Shown one piece after another: positions 27,582 through 37,783 of a stretch of DNA of 64,000 nucleotides; within the stretch, counting starts at the first letter, position 1; the number at the start of each line of letters is the position of its first letter. This DNA comes from Rhodobacteraceae bacterium Water-Bin34 (GTDB taxonomy: Bacteria; Pseudomonadota; Alphaproteobacteria; Rhodobacterales; Rhodobacteraceae), in contig FZLS01000003.1 in assembly GCA_900197625.1 (NCBI GenBank), positions 32,992 to 96,991 on the forward strand, in the 5' to 3' direction. Under the pieces are notes generated by a model that saw nothing but the letters and a program-made list of their open reading frames with translations, had not been told where the DNA came from and searched no databases. The position numbers and the translations under genes were made by a program.

Positions 27582-28319
27582 TTAATACTCTACAGAGCGA
27601 CCATCAAACCACTTTGCAATTAATTTGGTAAGTGTTCCATCGGCTTTTATTGATGCTATTGCAGTATTCATTTTTTCTTTAAGTTCAGTATCGCTTTCTC
27701 TGATGCCCATTCCAATGCCACCACCAATCGCTACAGGTGAACCGACAAAAGCTAATTCTCCATTAGAAGCATTAACAATATCTGCCAAGTAAGCATCGTC
27801 TGCCAATACAGCGTCAGCTTCACCATTTCTAACTGCAGCTACAGTTTCTTCTGGTGTTGCAAATTCAACAACTGTTGCAGATGAGCTGGCAATATATGCA
27901 GCTTGAATTGTTGAAGTTTGAGCTGCAACAACTCCATTTACAACATCATCAGATGCACCCGCTAAAGCAACATATGTTGACGGATCTGGTGGAAAATATT
28001 CAGATGTAAAATCAATTACTTCGTCACGCTCAGAAGTAATAGACATTCCAGCTATGATTGTATCATAGTTACCAGATACTAGATTAGGAATAATTGAGTC
28101 CCAATCATTTATTACCCATGTACAGTCTAGATTTGCTCTTTTGCAAAGCTCATCTCCGACTTCTCGTTCAAAGCCATCTACTTCACCACTGTCATTTACA
28201 AAATTATATGGAGGGTAAGCTCCTTCTGTGCCCATTCTTATTGAGTGACCATCTGCAAATGCAGATGAAGCAAATGCAGCAATCAATGCTGCTCCCGTTA
28301 TTATTTTAGTATAAGTCAT
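27582..28319 (-). CDS. Polar amino-acid/opine ABC transporter periplasmic binding protein
   Basis: A 245-residue class 3 solute-binding protein. The signal peptide is MTYTKIITGAALIAAFASSAFA. The mature part has IRMGTEGAYPPYNFVNDSGEVDGFEREVGDELCKRANLDCTWV, and DFTSEYF in the middle, as in HisJ/ArtJ/OccT. A good AGGAG site precedes the ATG at 28319, which follows the ATPase stop by 20 bases; a longer in-frame start would overlap that gene. The ligand should be an amino acid or opine that feeds the oxidase encoded just upstream. Confidence 0.92.
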   Translation of the reverse strand: MTYTKIITGAALIAAFASSAFADGHSIRMGTEGAYPPYNFVNDSGEVDGFEREVGDELCKRANLDCTWVINDWDSIIPNLVSGNYDTIIAGMSITSERDEVIDFTSEYFPPDPSTYVALAGASDDVVNGVVAAQTSTIQAAYIASSSATVVEFATPEETVAAVRNGEADAVLADDAYLADIVNASNGELAFVGSPVAIGGGIGMGIRESDTELKEKMNTAIASIKADGTLTKLIAKWFDGRSVEY

Positions 28320-28339
28320 AATTTTTCTCCTTGTTTTGA

Positions 28340-29110
28340 CTATAATGAACTTGCCAAGAAATCCCGACATCGTTCAGAATTTGCATTTTCAAACACCTGG
28401 CTTGGTGTTCCCTCTTCTTCTACTTGACCTTGATGAATAAACATTATGCGATCACTAACTTCTTTTGCAAACCCCATCTCGTGAGTAACTACAATCATTG
28501 TTCTTCCTTCTTCAGCCAAATCTTTCATAACTCGTAATACTTCCCCTACAAGCTCTGGGTCTAATGCACTTGTTGGTTCATCGAATAGTAACGCTTTCGG
28601 TTCCATGGCCAAAGCACGCGCAATGGCAACACGTTGTTGTTGACCTCCAGATAGTTGGCTAGGGTAAAAACTTATTTTATCATCTATTCCAACTTTTTTT
28701 AAATATTTCATAGCTCTAAATTCTGCTTCTTCATGTGTTAAATTTAAAACTTGAATTGGTCCTTCCATGACATTTTGCAAGACAGACATATGGGACCAAA
28801 GGTTAAAGCCTTGAAAAACCATTCCTAATTGACTTCTAAGTCTTTGTATTTGTTTTGTATCTATAATGCGGCTACCTTTTTTATTCTTATCGACGATAAC
28901 CTCTTCTCCGTCCAAAATTACACGGCCATTATCAGGTGTTTCAAGGAAATTAATACAACGTAAAAATGTACTTTTACCAGATCCTGAACTTCCAATAATT
29001 GATACAACATCTCCTTTGCTCGCCTTCAGAGTTAATCCACGCAAAACCTTTAAATTACCGAAACTTTTATGTATATTTTCAGCAATAAGTGTATAATTAT
29101 TATCTGTCAC
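28340..29110 (-). CDS. Polar amino-acid/opine ABC transporter ATP-binding protein (HisP/GlnQ-like)
   Basis: A 256-residue ATPase. Walker A is GSSGSGKST, the Q-loop is [19 protein letters not shown], the signature is [40 protein letters not shown], and the H-loop is VTHEMGFA. The start is a GTG at 29110 with a strong AGGGA site before it. It heads the transporter operon and lies 103 bases downstream of the oxidase genes, on the same strand. Confidence 0.95.
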   Translation of the reverse strand: MTDNNYTLIAENIHKSFGNLKVLRGLTLKASKGDVVSIIGSSGSGKSTFLRCINFLETPDNGRVILDGEEVIVDKNKKGSRIIDTKQIQRLRSQLGMVFQGFNLWSHMSVLQNVMEGPIQVLNLTHEEAEFRAMKYLKKVGIDDKISFYPSQLSGGQQQRVAIARALAMEPKALLFDEPTSALDPELVGEVLRVMKDLAEEGRTMIVVTHEMGFAKEVSDRIMFIHQGQVEEEGTPSQVFENANSERCRDFLASSL

Positions 29111-29213
29111 AATTTTCCCTTAAATAACTGAACAAGTAAGCGCTATATTTTACTTAAAGGTCAATACTTAGTTAAAAATTAATTGTTTATTTGGACAAAT
29201 ATTTTGCATTTTA

Positions 29214-30590
29214 TTAATCTTTTTTTATTTTAGACATCTCACCTAAAGTAATAGGTTTGATAGGAGATCTAGTTTTTGGAGCCAAAATAGTCGTATGCTC
29301 TTGAGAAGTATTATGAAGCATAATGTTCCTAACGATTGCATCACACATACGTCCTTGACAAAGCCCCATACCGCTACGAATGGAAGTTTTAAGTTGGCGA
29401 ACACCGCGGATACCTTCATTCAAACCAAGTTTGATTTGTCCAACAGTTATTTCTTCACATCGACAAACAGTTGTATCATCACTAGGAAACAGCACTTCTT
29501 CTGGTACAGCATACAATGTGTCTAAAAATAAACGTATGGAATTAATAAAAAAAAGATTTATCCTAATACTTAGAGATTGCATTTTATATACATAAAAATT
29601 AATTTTTTCTGTATTATATAAAATCTTTATTGCAGCTAATTTACCATATAAAGATGCAGAGGCTGATCCATTTATGCCTGCGCAATCGCCCGCAATATAT
29701 ATTCCATCTATATTTGTTTTACCCCACTTATCAATTATTGGTTGAAACGATAATTGTGAAGTGTTCCATGAATGATCTATTCCTACAGATCGGCTAATTT
29801 CTGTTGATGGAATAACACCTTGGTGTATCAATAATAATTTTGTTTTTAATGACTTTTTTATACCTTTATGTGAAAACAAAAATTCTATTAATCCCTTATT
29901 ATTTAACCTCGCTTCAAGACTTGAAACAGATTTATAGCGAGGAACACCCGCAGATTTAATTTTATGAATAAACATGAAACCTTTAATTAACGATTTCATG
30001 TTTAATAAAGCTAGTGGCAAATGAATTAAAGAATTCATCATCATTCTTAGTGTTTGTGTTTCTATTAAGGCTTTAGGTGGACAATTCGCATCAATCATCT
30101 GTGTAGCTACAAGATACAATAATGGACCAGAACCAACTAAAACAGCTTCTTTTGGGAATATTCCTGATGATTTCATCAAAATTTGAGCAGATCCTACAGT
30201 CATTACTCCAGGTAATGTCCAGCCAGGAAAAGGAAATGGACGCTCTTGTGCTCCAGTTGCTAGAACAATATTTGAAGCAGTTGATATTTTACTTTCACCA
30301 TTATGAGACCAAATGACCCGTTTATTTTTTTCTACACGCCAAACTGTTGCTCTAAAATATTTTGTAATTCTATTGCAATTAATAGCGTTAACCAAATGCA
30401 TACCAGAGGAATAATCACTCCCAAACCAATTTTGCTTAGAGTCATTTTGCTTTACATTGCGATATACTTTTCCACCAACATCAGGCTGCTCATCTAATAA
30501 CAACACATCTAGCCCAGCATATGCTGCAACTGAAGCGGCTGACATTCCTGCTGGACCAGCACCTATAATAATGATGTCATAATTAGTCAT
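29214..30590 (-). CDS. FAD/NAD(P)-dependent oxidoreductase, opine/D-hydroxyproline oxidase alpha-type subunit (OoxA/HcnB-like)
   Basis: A 458-residue flavoprotein. The FAD-binding loop GAGPAGMSAASVAAYAG is at 9-25, a second dinucleotide motif is LVGSGPLLYLVATQM, and GIYIAGDCAGINGSASA is the ATG-type FAD motif. The C-terminal part has a BFD-like 2Fe-2S site: VCRCEEITVGQIK followed by GLCQGRMC. This is the layout of OoxA, NoxA and HcnB, subunits of membrane-linked oxidases that split opines, oxidise D-hydroxyproline or convert glycine to cyanide. Its ATG (30590) overlaps the small 2Fe-2S gene by 8 bases. The substrate is not shown by the sequence. Confidence 0.87.
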   Translation of the reverse strand: MTNYDIIIIGAGPAGMSAASVAAYAGLDVLLLDEQPDVGGKVYRNVKQNDSKQNWFGSDYSSGMHLVNAINCNRITKYFRATVWRVEKNKRVIWSHNGESKISTASNIVLATGAQERPFPFPGWTLPGVMTVGSAQILMKSSGIFPKEAVLVGSGPLLYLVATQMIDANCPPKALIETQTLRMMMNSLIHLPLALLNMKSLIKGFMFIHKIKSAGVPRYKSVSSLEARLNNKGLIEFLFSHKGIKKSLKTKLLLIHQGVIPSTEISRSVGIDHSWNTSQLSFQPIIDKWGKTNIDGIYIAGDCAGINGSASASLYGKLAAIKILYNTEKINFYVYKMQSLSIRINLFFINSIRLFLDTLYAVPEEVLFPSDDTTVCRCEEITVGQIKLGLNEGIRGVRQLKTSIRSGMGLCQGRMCDAIVRNIMLHNTSQEHTTILAPKTRSPIKPITLGEMSKIKKD

Positions 30591-30900
30591 TTTCGCATAT
30601 TCCAATTTGACGTAAACCAACTTGGCGCTTAACAACCATTTTGTCTTCAACCAAAATCATACAAGACTGTGTGTTTGGATTACCATTAACTTCGACTAAG
30701 CATTCAAAGCAAACACCCATCATACAAAATGCTGAGCGCAATGCGCCAGTTTCAGTTTGTCGAAAAGCATCACCAGAATGGGAAAGTATAGCTGCTGCTA
30801 ATGTTGAACCTTTTGGTGCAGTTACCACCTCTCCAAATAATGTAAAATTTACATCTTTAGTACTTTTAACTAATGTATTAAATCTTGAATCTGGCTTCAT
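30583..30900 (-). CDS. Small (2Fe-2S) ferredoxin-like subunit of the oxidase (HcnA-like)
   Basis: A 105-residue protein with one plant-type ferredoxin fold (Fer2_4). The cluster ligands are visible as FCMMGVCFECLVEVNG (C-x4-C-x2-C) and a fourth cysteine in TQSCMILV. It overlaps the FAD/2Fe-2S subunit by 8 bases and the preceding DadA-like subunit by 23 bases. It should pass electrons between the two flavin subunits or to the quinone pool, as in three-part opine and hydroxyproline oxidases. Confidence 0.9.
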   Translation of the reverse strand: MKPDSRFNTLVKSTKDVNFTLFGEVVTAPKGSTLAAAILSHSGDAFRQTETGALRSAFCMMGVCFECLVEVNGNPNTQSCMILVEDKMVVKRQVGLRQIGICEND

Positions 30901-31990
30901 CGAATGCCTCTAAATTTGGTGTTTTTATATTATCATCAATCCAGTCAGAAAGAATGGAAGCATGCAGCGAAGCTAATGTTACTCCACTATGACAAGTAAT
31001 TAAATATGCGCCTGGGCATTCTTCTGATTGTGCATAAACAGGGTAACCATCTGGTGTCATTACACGCAATGCACCCCAAGCGCGAAGTACCCTTACGTTA
31101 GAAAGAGCTGGATATACATCTACTGCATGTCGAGCCAAGTCAACCATATCACTCAGTGTCTCACTGTCATTCATACCGACATCAGCATTTGTTCCACCAA
31201 TTTGTACGCCACCTTCGTCAACTTGCCTAATTGTACTTGATAAAAAAGGTAATTCACTACCAAGTTTTTCCGTAATTAATAATTCCCCTTTTTCAGGACG
31301 AATATTAGTTTTAAAAGCTAATTGGTTTGCTAATTGCATTGAACCTAACCCTGCGCAAAGTATAACTTTTTCAGTGCTAATTAATGTTCCATTTGCTAAA
31401 GTAAGGCTAAAACCACCATTTTTATTTGACTCAGTTTTTTTTACAATTGTATTTGATCTAATTTTTCCACCTAATGCCTGTACAGAACGTTGCAAAGCTC
31501 TCAAAAAACGTAATGGATTTACATGTCCATCAAGCTGAGAAAAAGTAGCACCTACAACTTTTGATCCAATCCCAGGTATTTGCTTTCGAAGCTCATCTCC
31601 GGAAAGGGTTTCATAACTAAATCTATTTCCTGAATGTCCCTTTTGAATTTCTAGCATTCCAATGAAACTTTTAAATTCTTCCGGATCAGTAAAAAATTCA
31701 AAACCTCCTTTTTGATCTAGTGAAACATCTAATCCTGATAACTCATTCAAATTGTCTGAAAAATTTTGCCACGCATCTATAGCATCAGCCGTTAATTTTG
31801 CATAAGGCGCAAAATCCCAACCTTTGCCCTGCCCCCAAACTAATCCGAAATTACCAAATGAAGCACGTGCATCGTTATCTTTACCATCCAATACAATTAC
31901 TTTGTGCCCAGATTGTAATAGCCCTACAGCAATAGATAATCCAACAACACCACCACCAACAATAGTTATTTCTGGTTGATTATCAGTCAT
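30878..31990 (-). CDS. DadA/OoxB-like FAD-dependent amino-acid or opine oxidase catalytic subunit
   Basis: A 370-residue DAO-family flavoprotein. The N-terminal EITIVGGGVVGLSIAVGLLQSGHKVIVLD binds FAD, and the C-terminal RAWGALRVMTPDGYPVYAQS is the usual end of the family. It is the first gene of the three-gene oxidase and would carry the substrate site, oxidising the C-N bond of an N-substituted or D-amino acid. The gene is divergent from the glycine riboswitch/gcv operon, so a product that includes glycine is conceivable. D-amino-acid dehydrogenase, sarcosine or opine oxidation are all possible. Confidence 0.87.
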   Translation of the reverse strand: MTDNQPEITIVGGGVVGLSIAVGLLQSGHKVIVLDGKDNDARASFGNFGLVWGQGKGWDFAPYAKLTADAIDAWQNFSDNLNELSGLDVSLDQKGGFEFFTDPEEFKSFIGMLEIQKGHSGNRFSYETLSGDELRKQIPGIGSKVVGATFSQLDGHVNPLRFLRALQRSVQALGGKIRSNTIVKKTESNKNGGFSLTLANGTLISTEKVILCAGLGSMQLANQLAFKTNIRPEKGELLITEKLGSELPFLSSTIRQVDEGGVQIGGTNADVGMNDSETLSDMVDLARHAVDVYPALSNVRVLRAWGALRVMTPDGYPVYAQSEECPGAYLITCHSGVTLASLHASILSDWIDDNIKTPNLEAFDEARFKI

Positions 31991-32140
31991 TAACTTAATA
32001 TTTTCGTTGTTAAAGTTTTTTAATAAAAAATATATTAATCATATTAACATATAATAAAACTTAAAGTTATGAAATTAATAACTGACATCATTTAAATATA
32101 AAGTTGATTTTACGGTAAAACAGTTTTAGAAAATAGAAAT
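31991..32140. other. Divergent non-coding region between the oxidase operon and the glycine riboswitch
   Basis: The whole gene-free stretch runs from 31991 to 32300. Its first 150 bases are very AT-rich and hold no reading frame of note; promoters for both directions must lie here. The rest is the riboswitch. Confidence 0.6.
32104..32132 (+). promoter_or_regulatory. Candidate promoter of the gcv operon
   Basis: TTGATT (32104-32109) and TAGAAA (32127-32132) are 17 bases apart, each matching four of six consensus bases. The predicted start point, about 32139, falls right at the first riboswitch helix. Confidence 0.45.
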
Positions 32141-32292
32141 CGAATCTGGGAGACACTGACTTTCAGGGCCGAAGGAGCAACCGCCTCGGAAACTCTCAGG
32201 CAAAAGGACCGAATTCGAAAAAAAACTCTGGAGAGTGACACATTAGTGTCCGCCGAAGGGATAGCGATCTCAGGCAACCACGACAGAGGAGG
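32141..32292 (+). ncRNA. Tandem glycine riboswitch upstream of gcvT
   Basis: Two glycine aptamers in a row. Aptamer I (about 32141-32216) has CTGGGAGA, GGGCCGAAGGAGCAA and CTCTCAGGCAAAAGGAC. Aptamer II (about 32226-32288) has CTCTGGAGAG, CCGCCGAAGGGATAGCG and CTCAGGCAACCACGAC, closed by P1 pairing CTCTG (32226-32230) with CAGAG (32284-32288). These are the conserved glycine-binding cores. The ribosome site GAGGAGG (32286-32292) shares three bases with the 3' strand of the second P1, so control is probably at translation. Known relatives turn on glycine cleavage genes when glycine is plentiful. Confidence 0.95.
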
Positions 32293-32300
32293 CACTATTG

Positions 32301-33491
32301 ATGAATTATGTTCATCTAAACAGTGCTGATATTTCAGCTAATTATGGAGTTAATATGGCTGAAACTAAAAAAACAACTTTATATGATTTACACCATTCTC
32401 TAGGAGCAAAAATGGTACCCTTTGCAGGTTATGAGATGCCTGTCCAGTACCAGACAGGTGTAATGAAAGAGCATATTCATACACGTAATAAAGCGGGTTT
32501 ATTTGATGTAAGCCATATGGGTCAAATAATTATAAGACCCAGAAACGGTAATATTTTAGACATATCTGCTTCTTTAGAAAAATTAATACCAATTGATATT
32601 ATCGATTTGCCCAAAAACACCCAAAGGTATGGTTTTTTTACTCATGAAAATGGTGGTATTATTGATGATTTAATGGTGTCAAATCAAGGTGATCATTTAT
32701 TTTTGGTAGTAAATGCAGGATGTAAAAATACTGATATTGAACATCTTAAAAATAATTTAGATAATAATTGTATAATAGAAGTAATAGAAAATCGTTCACT
32801 AATTGCTTTACAAGGACCAAAAGCTGAAAGTGCTCTTTCCATACTTTCTAACCAAATTTTAGATATGTGTTTTATGGATACATTAAAAATACAATTACTT
32901 GGTTTTGAAGCTTGGATATCAAGATCAGGCTATACTGGTGAGGATGGATTTGAGATATCAGTCCCAAATGATAATATTAATGAATTTGTTAAGTATTTAC
33001 TTAAAAACGAAGATGTAAAACCTATCGGTTTAGGTGCTAGAGATAGTTTACGCTTAGAAGCAGGGTTATGCTTATATGGCAATGATATTGATCAGAACAC
33101 TTCACCCACTGAAGCTGGTTTAAATTGGGCTATTTCAAAAAAACGTCGTGAAAATGGGCTGCGGAGTGGCAATTTTCTAGGTGCAAAAAGAATACTTGAT
33201 GAAATATTAAATAATACTGAAATAAAGCGTGTTGGAATTATTCCAACTGGCCGAGCACCTATGCGTGAAGGTGTAGAATTATTCAAAGATTTAAATGATA
33301 TGACGCCAATTGGAAAGATAACATCAGGAGGTTTTGGGCCTACTGTACAAAATGCTATATCAATGGGCTATGTTCAGACAGATTTTGCAACAGTTGGTAC
33401 AAAAATATTTGCAGATATCAGGGGCAAACGAATGGAAGCAAGAATAACAACCCTACCTTTTATTAATTTAAATTTTAAACGTTCAAATTGA
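32301..33491 (+). CDS. gcvT: Glycine cleavage system T protein (aminomethyltransferase)
   Basis: A 396-residue protein that moves the glycine methylene group from lipoyl-GcvH to tetrahydrofolate. Family motifs are [52 protein letters not shown] and [17 protein letters not shown]. The ATG at 32301 stands 8 bases after the GAGGAGG site of the riboswitch, which gives an 18-residue extension. The start usual for homologues would be the ATG at 32355 (MAETKKT...), which has its own GGAG site. Both are in frame. It is followed by gcvH after 10 bases. Confidence 0.95.
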   Translation: MNYVHLNSADISANYGVNMAETKKTTLYDLHHSLGAKMVPFAGYEMPVQYQTGVMKEHIHTRNKAGLFDVSHMGQIIIRPRNGNILDISASLEKLIPIDIIDLPKNTQRYGFFTHENGGIIDDLMVSNQGDHLFLVVNAGCKNTDIEHLKNNLDNNCIIEVIENRSLIALQGPKAESALSILSNQILDMCFMDTLKIQLLGFEAWISRSGYTGEDGFEISVPNDNINEFVKYLLKNEDVKPIGLGARDSLRLEAGLCLYGNDIDQNTSPTEAGLNWAISKKRRENGLRSGNFLGAKRILDEILNNTEIKRVGIIPTGRAPMREGVELFKDLNDMTPIGKITSGGFGPTVQNAISMGYVQTDFATVGTKIFADIRGKRMEARITTLPFINLNFKRSN

Positions 33492-33501
33492 GGAAACAAT
33501 T

Positions 33502-33861
33502 ATGAAATTTACAGAAGAACATGAATGGCTAGTAAAAGAAGAAAACCATGTGATAGTTGGTATAACTGAACACGCGGCAGAGGCATTGGGGGACCTAGTT
33601 TTTGTTGAGTTACCTGATGTTGGAACAACAGTTTCAAAAGGTGATGAGATTGTAGTAATAGAAAGTGTTAAAGCTGCTTCCGATATAACTGCACCTCTTG
33701 ATGGTGAAATTATTGAGGTTAACGAAGAGTTGACTGAAAAACCTGAATTGGTGAATGAAGATCCTCTTGGTGCAGCATGGTTTTTTAAAATGAAGCTAAC
33801 TGATCCATCAGAAATTGATAATTTAATGGATGAAGATGCATATAAAGAATTAATCGGCTAA
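33502..33861 (+). CDS. gcvH: Glycine cleavage system H protein
   Basis: A 119-residue lipoyl-domain protein. It starts [10 protein letters not shown], and the lipoylated lysine lies in [11 protein letters not shown] (about residue 57). It carries the aminomethyl arm between GcvP, GcvT and the L protein. A clear GAGGAAAC ribosome site precedes it. Confidence 0.97.
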   Translation: MKFTEEHEWLVKEENHVIVGITEHAAEALGDLVFVELPDVGTTVSKGDEIVVIESVKAASDITAPLDGEIIEVNEELTEKPELVNEDPLGAAWFFKMKLTDPSEIDNLMDEDAYKELIG

Positions 33862-33876
33862 AATGGAAGATATATC

Positions 33877-36720
33877 ATGAGCTATAATATCACTGACTAT
33901 AAACCATATGACTTTGCAAATAGACGACACATAGGTCCTTCTCCGTTGGAGACTACTGAAATGCTAAATGTAGTTGGAGCGAATGATCTTGATGATTTAA
34001 TAGAACAGACAATTCCTAAAGATATTCGTCAGAAAAAACCACTCGAATATACTCAAGGTTTATCTGAGGCAGAGCTTTTAAATTACATGCGCGATGTTAG
34101 TAAAATGAATCGCGTAGTTACGTCTCTGATTGGACAAGGCTATCATGATACATTTACCCCGCCTGCAATACAAAGAAATATTCTTGAAAACCCTGCTTGG
34201 TATACTGCATATACTCCATATCAACCAGAAATTTCTCAAGGTAGATTAGAAGCATTATTGAACTTTCAAACTATGATAATCGATTTAACTGGCTTAGAAG
34301 TTGCGAATGCATCACTACTTGATGAAGCGACGGCATGCGCGGAAGCTATGACAATGGCTCAACGTGTATCCAAATCTAAATCAATTAATTTTTTTGTTGA
34401 TGAAGCATGCCACCCTCAAAATATTGACTTAATAAAAACACGTGCCGAACCATTAGGCATTGAATTAATAATTGGGTCACCAGATGATCTTAAAGAGAAT
34501 GAATTTTTTGGTGCAATCTTTCAATATCCAGGCACTTATGGTCACGTCAGAGACTTTACATCTATAATAGAAAAACTTCACTCATCAAAAGCTATTGCAA
34601 TAATGGCTGCTGATCCTTTGTCACTTACATTACTTAAAGAGCCTGGTGCAATGGGAGCAGATATAGTGGTAGGAAATACACAAAGATTTGGTGTTCCATT
34701 AGGTAATGGAGGTCCACATGCAGCATATATGGCAACTAAAGACGCATTTAAAAGAAGTATGCCTGGAAGAATTGTTGGGGTTTCAATAGATAGCCATGGA
34801 AATAAAGCTTATCGTCTCGCACTTCAAACACGTGAGCAACACATTAGAAGGGAAAAAGCAACTTCAAATGTATGTACTGCTCAAGCTTTACTCGCTGTAA
34901 TGGCTTCAATGTACGGAGTATTCCATGGACCACTTGGTTTAAAAGCCATTGCACAAAGGATACATTTACAAACTACTAAACTTGCATCTGGTCTGGAAAA
35001 ACTTGGCTTTGAAATAGATCCGAGTACATATTTTGATACAATTACTGTTGATGTTGGCGGATTACAATCTGTCGTAATTAAATCAGCCTTAAATGAAGAT
35101 ATAAATTTGAGAGCAGTAGGGAAAACAAAAATTGGAATATCATTAAATGAGACGACAACTGACGCAACACTTGTTTCTGTATGGCGTGCTTTTGGACTTT
35201 CTCCAAACGATTATCCAATAGAATCTGATTATAATTTACCTGAAAATATGCAAAGAAAATCAGAGTATATGGAACATTCTATATTTCACATGAATCGTTC
35301 TGAAGCAGAAATGACACGTTATATGCGCCGCTTAGCAGATAGAGATCTAGCGCTTGATAGAACTATGATACCATTAGGGTCATGTACAATGAAGTTGAAT
35401 TCCACAGCGGAAATGATGCCAATCACTTGGGAGGGATTTTCAAAAATTCATCCATTTGCACCAAAAAATCAAATGGCTGGATATGACTTAATGATTAGAG
35501 ATCTTTCTAAAAAACTATGCGAAATAACAGGTTACGATGCAATATCAATGCAGCCTAATTCGGGTGCACAAGGTGAATATGCAGGATTAATGACAATAAG
35601 AGCTTATCATAAATCAAATGGAGAAGAAGAGCGTAACATATGTTTAATTCCCATGTCTGCTCACGGCACAAATCCAGCAAGTGCTCAAATGGTAGGCTAT
35701 AAGGTTATAACTGTTTCGACAGCAGAAAACGGTGACATTGATATTGACGATTTTCGATCAAAAGCAGAAGAACATAGCAATAAACTAGCAGCTGTAATGA
35801 TAACTTATCCATCAACTCATGGTGTATTTGAAGAAGGTGTTAGAGAGATATGCAAAATTACACATGATCATGGTGGTCAAGTTTATATGGATGGAGCAAA
35901 TATGAACGCAATGGTTGGCTTATCTCAACCAGGTGAGATTGGATCTGATGTATCTCATTTAAATTTACACAAAACATTTTGCATACCACATGGTGGGGGT
36001 GGACCCGGAATGGGCCCAATTGGCGTGAAATCTCATTTAACACCCTACTTGCCGGGTCATTCCAGTAAAAATACTCCTGGTGCGGTTTCTGCTGCACAAT
36101 ATGGTTCTCCAAGCTTATTACCAATATCTTGGGCATATTGCCTAATGATGGGATCAGAAGGTCTTGCTAATGCTACAAAATATGCAATTTTAAATGCAAA
36201 TTATATTGCAACAAGGTTAAAGGGCTCCTATGACGTGCTCTTTAAAGGTCCTTCTGGTCGTGTTGCACATGAATGTATAATTGACACTCGCCCTATGGCT
36301 GATGATGGTGTTAGTGTTGATGATATTGCAAAGCGACTTATAGATTGTGGCTTTCATGCTCCAACTATGTCTTTTCCAGTTTCAGGAACACTTATGATTG
36401 AGCCAACTGAGTCCGAACCAAAAGCTGAATTAGATAGGTTTTGTGATGCAATGTTAGGTATTAAAGAAGAAGCTGATGCAGTAAAAAATGGAAAATACCC
36501 TAAAGATAACAATCCATTATCAAACGCTCCTCATACCATGAGTGATCTAGTTAGTGAATGGGATAGGCCATATAGCCGTGAACAAGCGTGCTTCCCCCCC
36601 GGTTCATTTAAAATTGATAAGTATTGGGCACCAGTCAATAGAGTTGATAATGCCCATGGGGACAAAAATTTGATATGCGCCTGTCCTCCTATGGATGAGT
36701 ATTTAGAAGCTGCTGAATAA
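33877..36720 (+). CDS. gcvP: Glycine dehydrogenase (decarboxylating), P protein
   Basis: A 947-residue single-chain GcvP. The N-terminal half has [18 protein letters not shown] and [21 protein letters not shown]. The pyridoxal-phosphate lysine sits in [21 protein letters not shown], followed by a glycine-rich loop. It decarboxylates glycine and loads the methylamine group on GcvH. It closes the riboswitch-controlled gcvT-gcvH-gcvP operon; the L protein (lpd) is not in this window. Confidence 0.98.
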   Translation: MSYNITDYKPYDFANRRHIGPSPLETTEMLNVVGANDLDDLIEQTIPKDIRQKKPLEYTQGLSEAELLNYMRDVSKMNRVVTSLIGQGYHDTFTPPAIQRNILENPAWYTAYTPYQPEISQGRLEALLNFQTMIIDLTGLEVANASLLDEATACAEAMTMAQRVSKSKSINFFVDEACHPQNIDLIKTRAEPLGIELIIGSPDDLKENEFFGAIFQYPGTYGHVRDFTSIIEKLHSSKAIAIMAADPLSLTLLKEPGAMGADIVVGNTQRFGVPLGNGGPHAAYMATKDAFKRSMPGRIVGVSIDSHGNKAYRLALQTREQHIRREKATSNVCTAQALLAVMASMYGVFHGPLGLKAIAQRIHLQTTKLASGLEKLGFEIDPSTYFDTITVDVGGLQSVVIKSALNEDINLRAVGKTKIGISLNETTTDATLVSVWRAFGLSPNDYPIESDYNLPENMQRKSEYMEHSIFHMNRSEAEMTRYMRRLADRDLALDRTMIPLGSCTMKLNSTAEMMPITWEGFSKIHPFAPKNQMAGYDLMIRDLSKKLCEITGYDAISMQPNSGAQGEYAGLMTIRAYHKSNGEEERNICLIPMSAHGTNPASAQMVGYKVITVSTAENGDIDIDDFRSKAEEHSNKLAAVMITYPSTHGVFEEGVREICKITHDHGGQVYMDGANMNAMVGLSQPGEIGSDVSHLNLHKTFCIPHGGGGPGMGPIGVKSHLTPYLPGHSSKNTPGAVSAAQYGSPSLLPISWAYCLMMGSEGLANATKYAILNANYIATRLKGSYDVLFKGPSGRVAHECIIDTRPMADDGVSVDDIAKRLIDCGFHAPTMSFPVSGTLMIEPTESEPKAELDRFCDAMLGIKEEADAVKNGKYPKDNNPLSNAPHTMSDLVSEWDRPYSREQACFPPGSFKIDKYWAPVNRVDNAHGDKNLICACPPMDEYLEAAE

Positions 36721-36729
36721 TATATTTTT

Positions 36730-36753
36730 AGTGCCCAATCAAATTTGGGCACT
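36730..36753. terminator. Bidirectional hairpin between gcvP and hemF
   Basis: A perfect 9-bp stem AGTGCCCAA/TTGGGCACT with a six-base loop lies between the convergent gcvP and hemF stops. A T-rich stretch follows on the plus strand but no long T-run on either strand, so it is a likely shared terminator of moderate strength. Confidence 0.65.
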
Positions 36754-36777
36754 ACTTATTATACAAATTTTTAATTC

Positions 36778-37662
36778 TTAAGGCCATTTTGCAACAGGAG
36801 GTAAACTCATTAAAACTGCACTTGGGTCATGACCTGATTGAAGTCCAAAGTGAGTACCACGGTCATAAACTAAATTAAATTCTGCATATCTGCCACGTTT
36901 TACCAGTTGCACTTCGCGTTCAGTATCTGTCCATGTATTAAATTGATTTTTTTTACATAGTGGGACGTAAGCCTCAAGAAATGCTTTTCCTACATCTTTT
37001 GTAAAACTAAAATCTTCGTTCCAGTTGCCAGTATTCAAGTCATCAAAGAATATCCCACCAACACCACGGGTCTCATTCCAATGCTTTATTAAAAAATAAT
37101 CATCAGCCCATTTTTTATATTTTGGATAATATTTGGAGTTATATTTATCACACGTCTTCTTAAGTATATCGTGAAAAAAATTTGTTTCTTCTGGTACTTC
37201 AATCATGGGATTAAGGTCAGTTCCTCCACCAAACCAGCTAGCAACTGGCGTCCAAAACATTCGTGTGTTCATATGTACAGCTGGCACTTTTGGACTGTTC
37301 ATGTGTGCGACTAGAGATATTCCAGAAGCCCAAAAAATTGGATTATCTTCTATTCCTGACATTTCTTTTCTTGATGCCATAGATTTTTGCATGAGAGGGT
37401 TTAAATTTCCATAAACTGTAGAAATATTAACACCAACCTTTTCAAAGACGCGCCCTCCTCTCATGACAGACATTAATCCCCCGCCACCATTTCCCTCATC
37501 TCGACTAGTATTAGTGAGTTCAAATCTTCCTGGTGGCAAATCACAAAATGGACCACTGGTTTGACTATTTTCAATATTTTCGAAAGATGTACAAATTTCA
37601 TTTCTCAAATTTGAAAACCATTTTTCTACTTCTTGTTTTTGTTTTTTAGATGCTAATGCCAT
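36778..37662 (-). CDS. hemF: Oxygen-dependent coproporphyrinogen III oxidase
   Basis: A 294-residue HemF. Conserved parts are GGGGLMSVMRGGRVFEKVGVN, VHMNTRMFW, WFGGGTDLNPMI and RGVGGIFFDDLNTGNWNEDF, and near the end KRGRYAEFNLVYDRGTHFGLQSGHDPSAVLMSLPP. It converts coproporphyrinogen III to protoporphyrinogen IX with O2 in haem synthesis, pointing to aerobic life. It is a single gene, divergent from idi. Confidence 0.97.
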   Translation of the reverse strand: MALASKKQKQEVEKWFSNLRNEICTSFENIENSQTSGPFCDLPPGRFELTNTSRDEGNGGGGLMSVMRGGRVFEKVGVNISTVYGNLNPLMQKSMASRKEMSGIEDNPIFWASGISLVAHMNSPKVPAVHMNTRMFWTPVASWFGGGTDLNPMIEVPEETNFFHDILKKTCDKYNSKYYPKYKKWADDYFLIKHWNETRGVGGIFFDDLNTGNWNEDFSFTKDVGKAFLEAYVPLCKKNQFNTWTDTEREVQLVKRGRYAEFNLVYDRGTHFGLQSGHDPSAVLMSLPPVAKWP

Positions 37663-37783
37663 TTAAAACCTTCCATATATTATGGTTTAGTATGACATTT
37701 ACTAAATGAAAAGGATGATTAGTGTAGACTCGCTATAAACATTATTGTTTTGTGTAAAAACATTCTTCATACGGCACTTTAAA

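Noticed and set aside
32110..32295. A 61-codon minus-strand frame upstream of gcvT
   Set aside because: It is the complement of the glycine riboswitch, whose conserved RNA structure explains the lack of stops.
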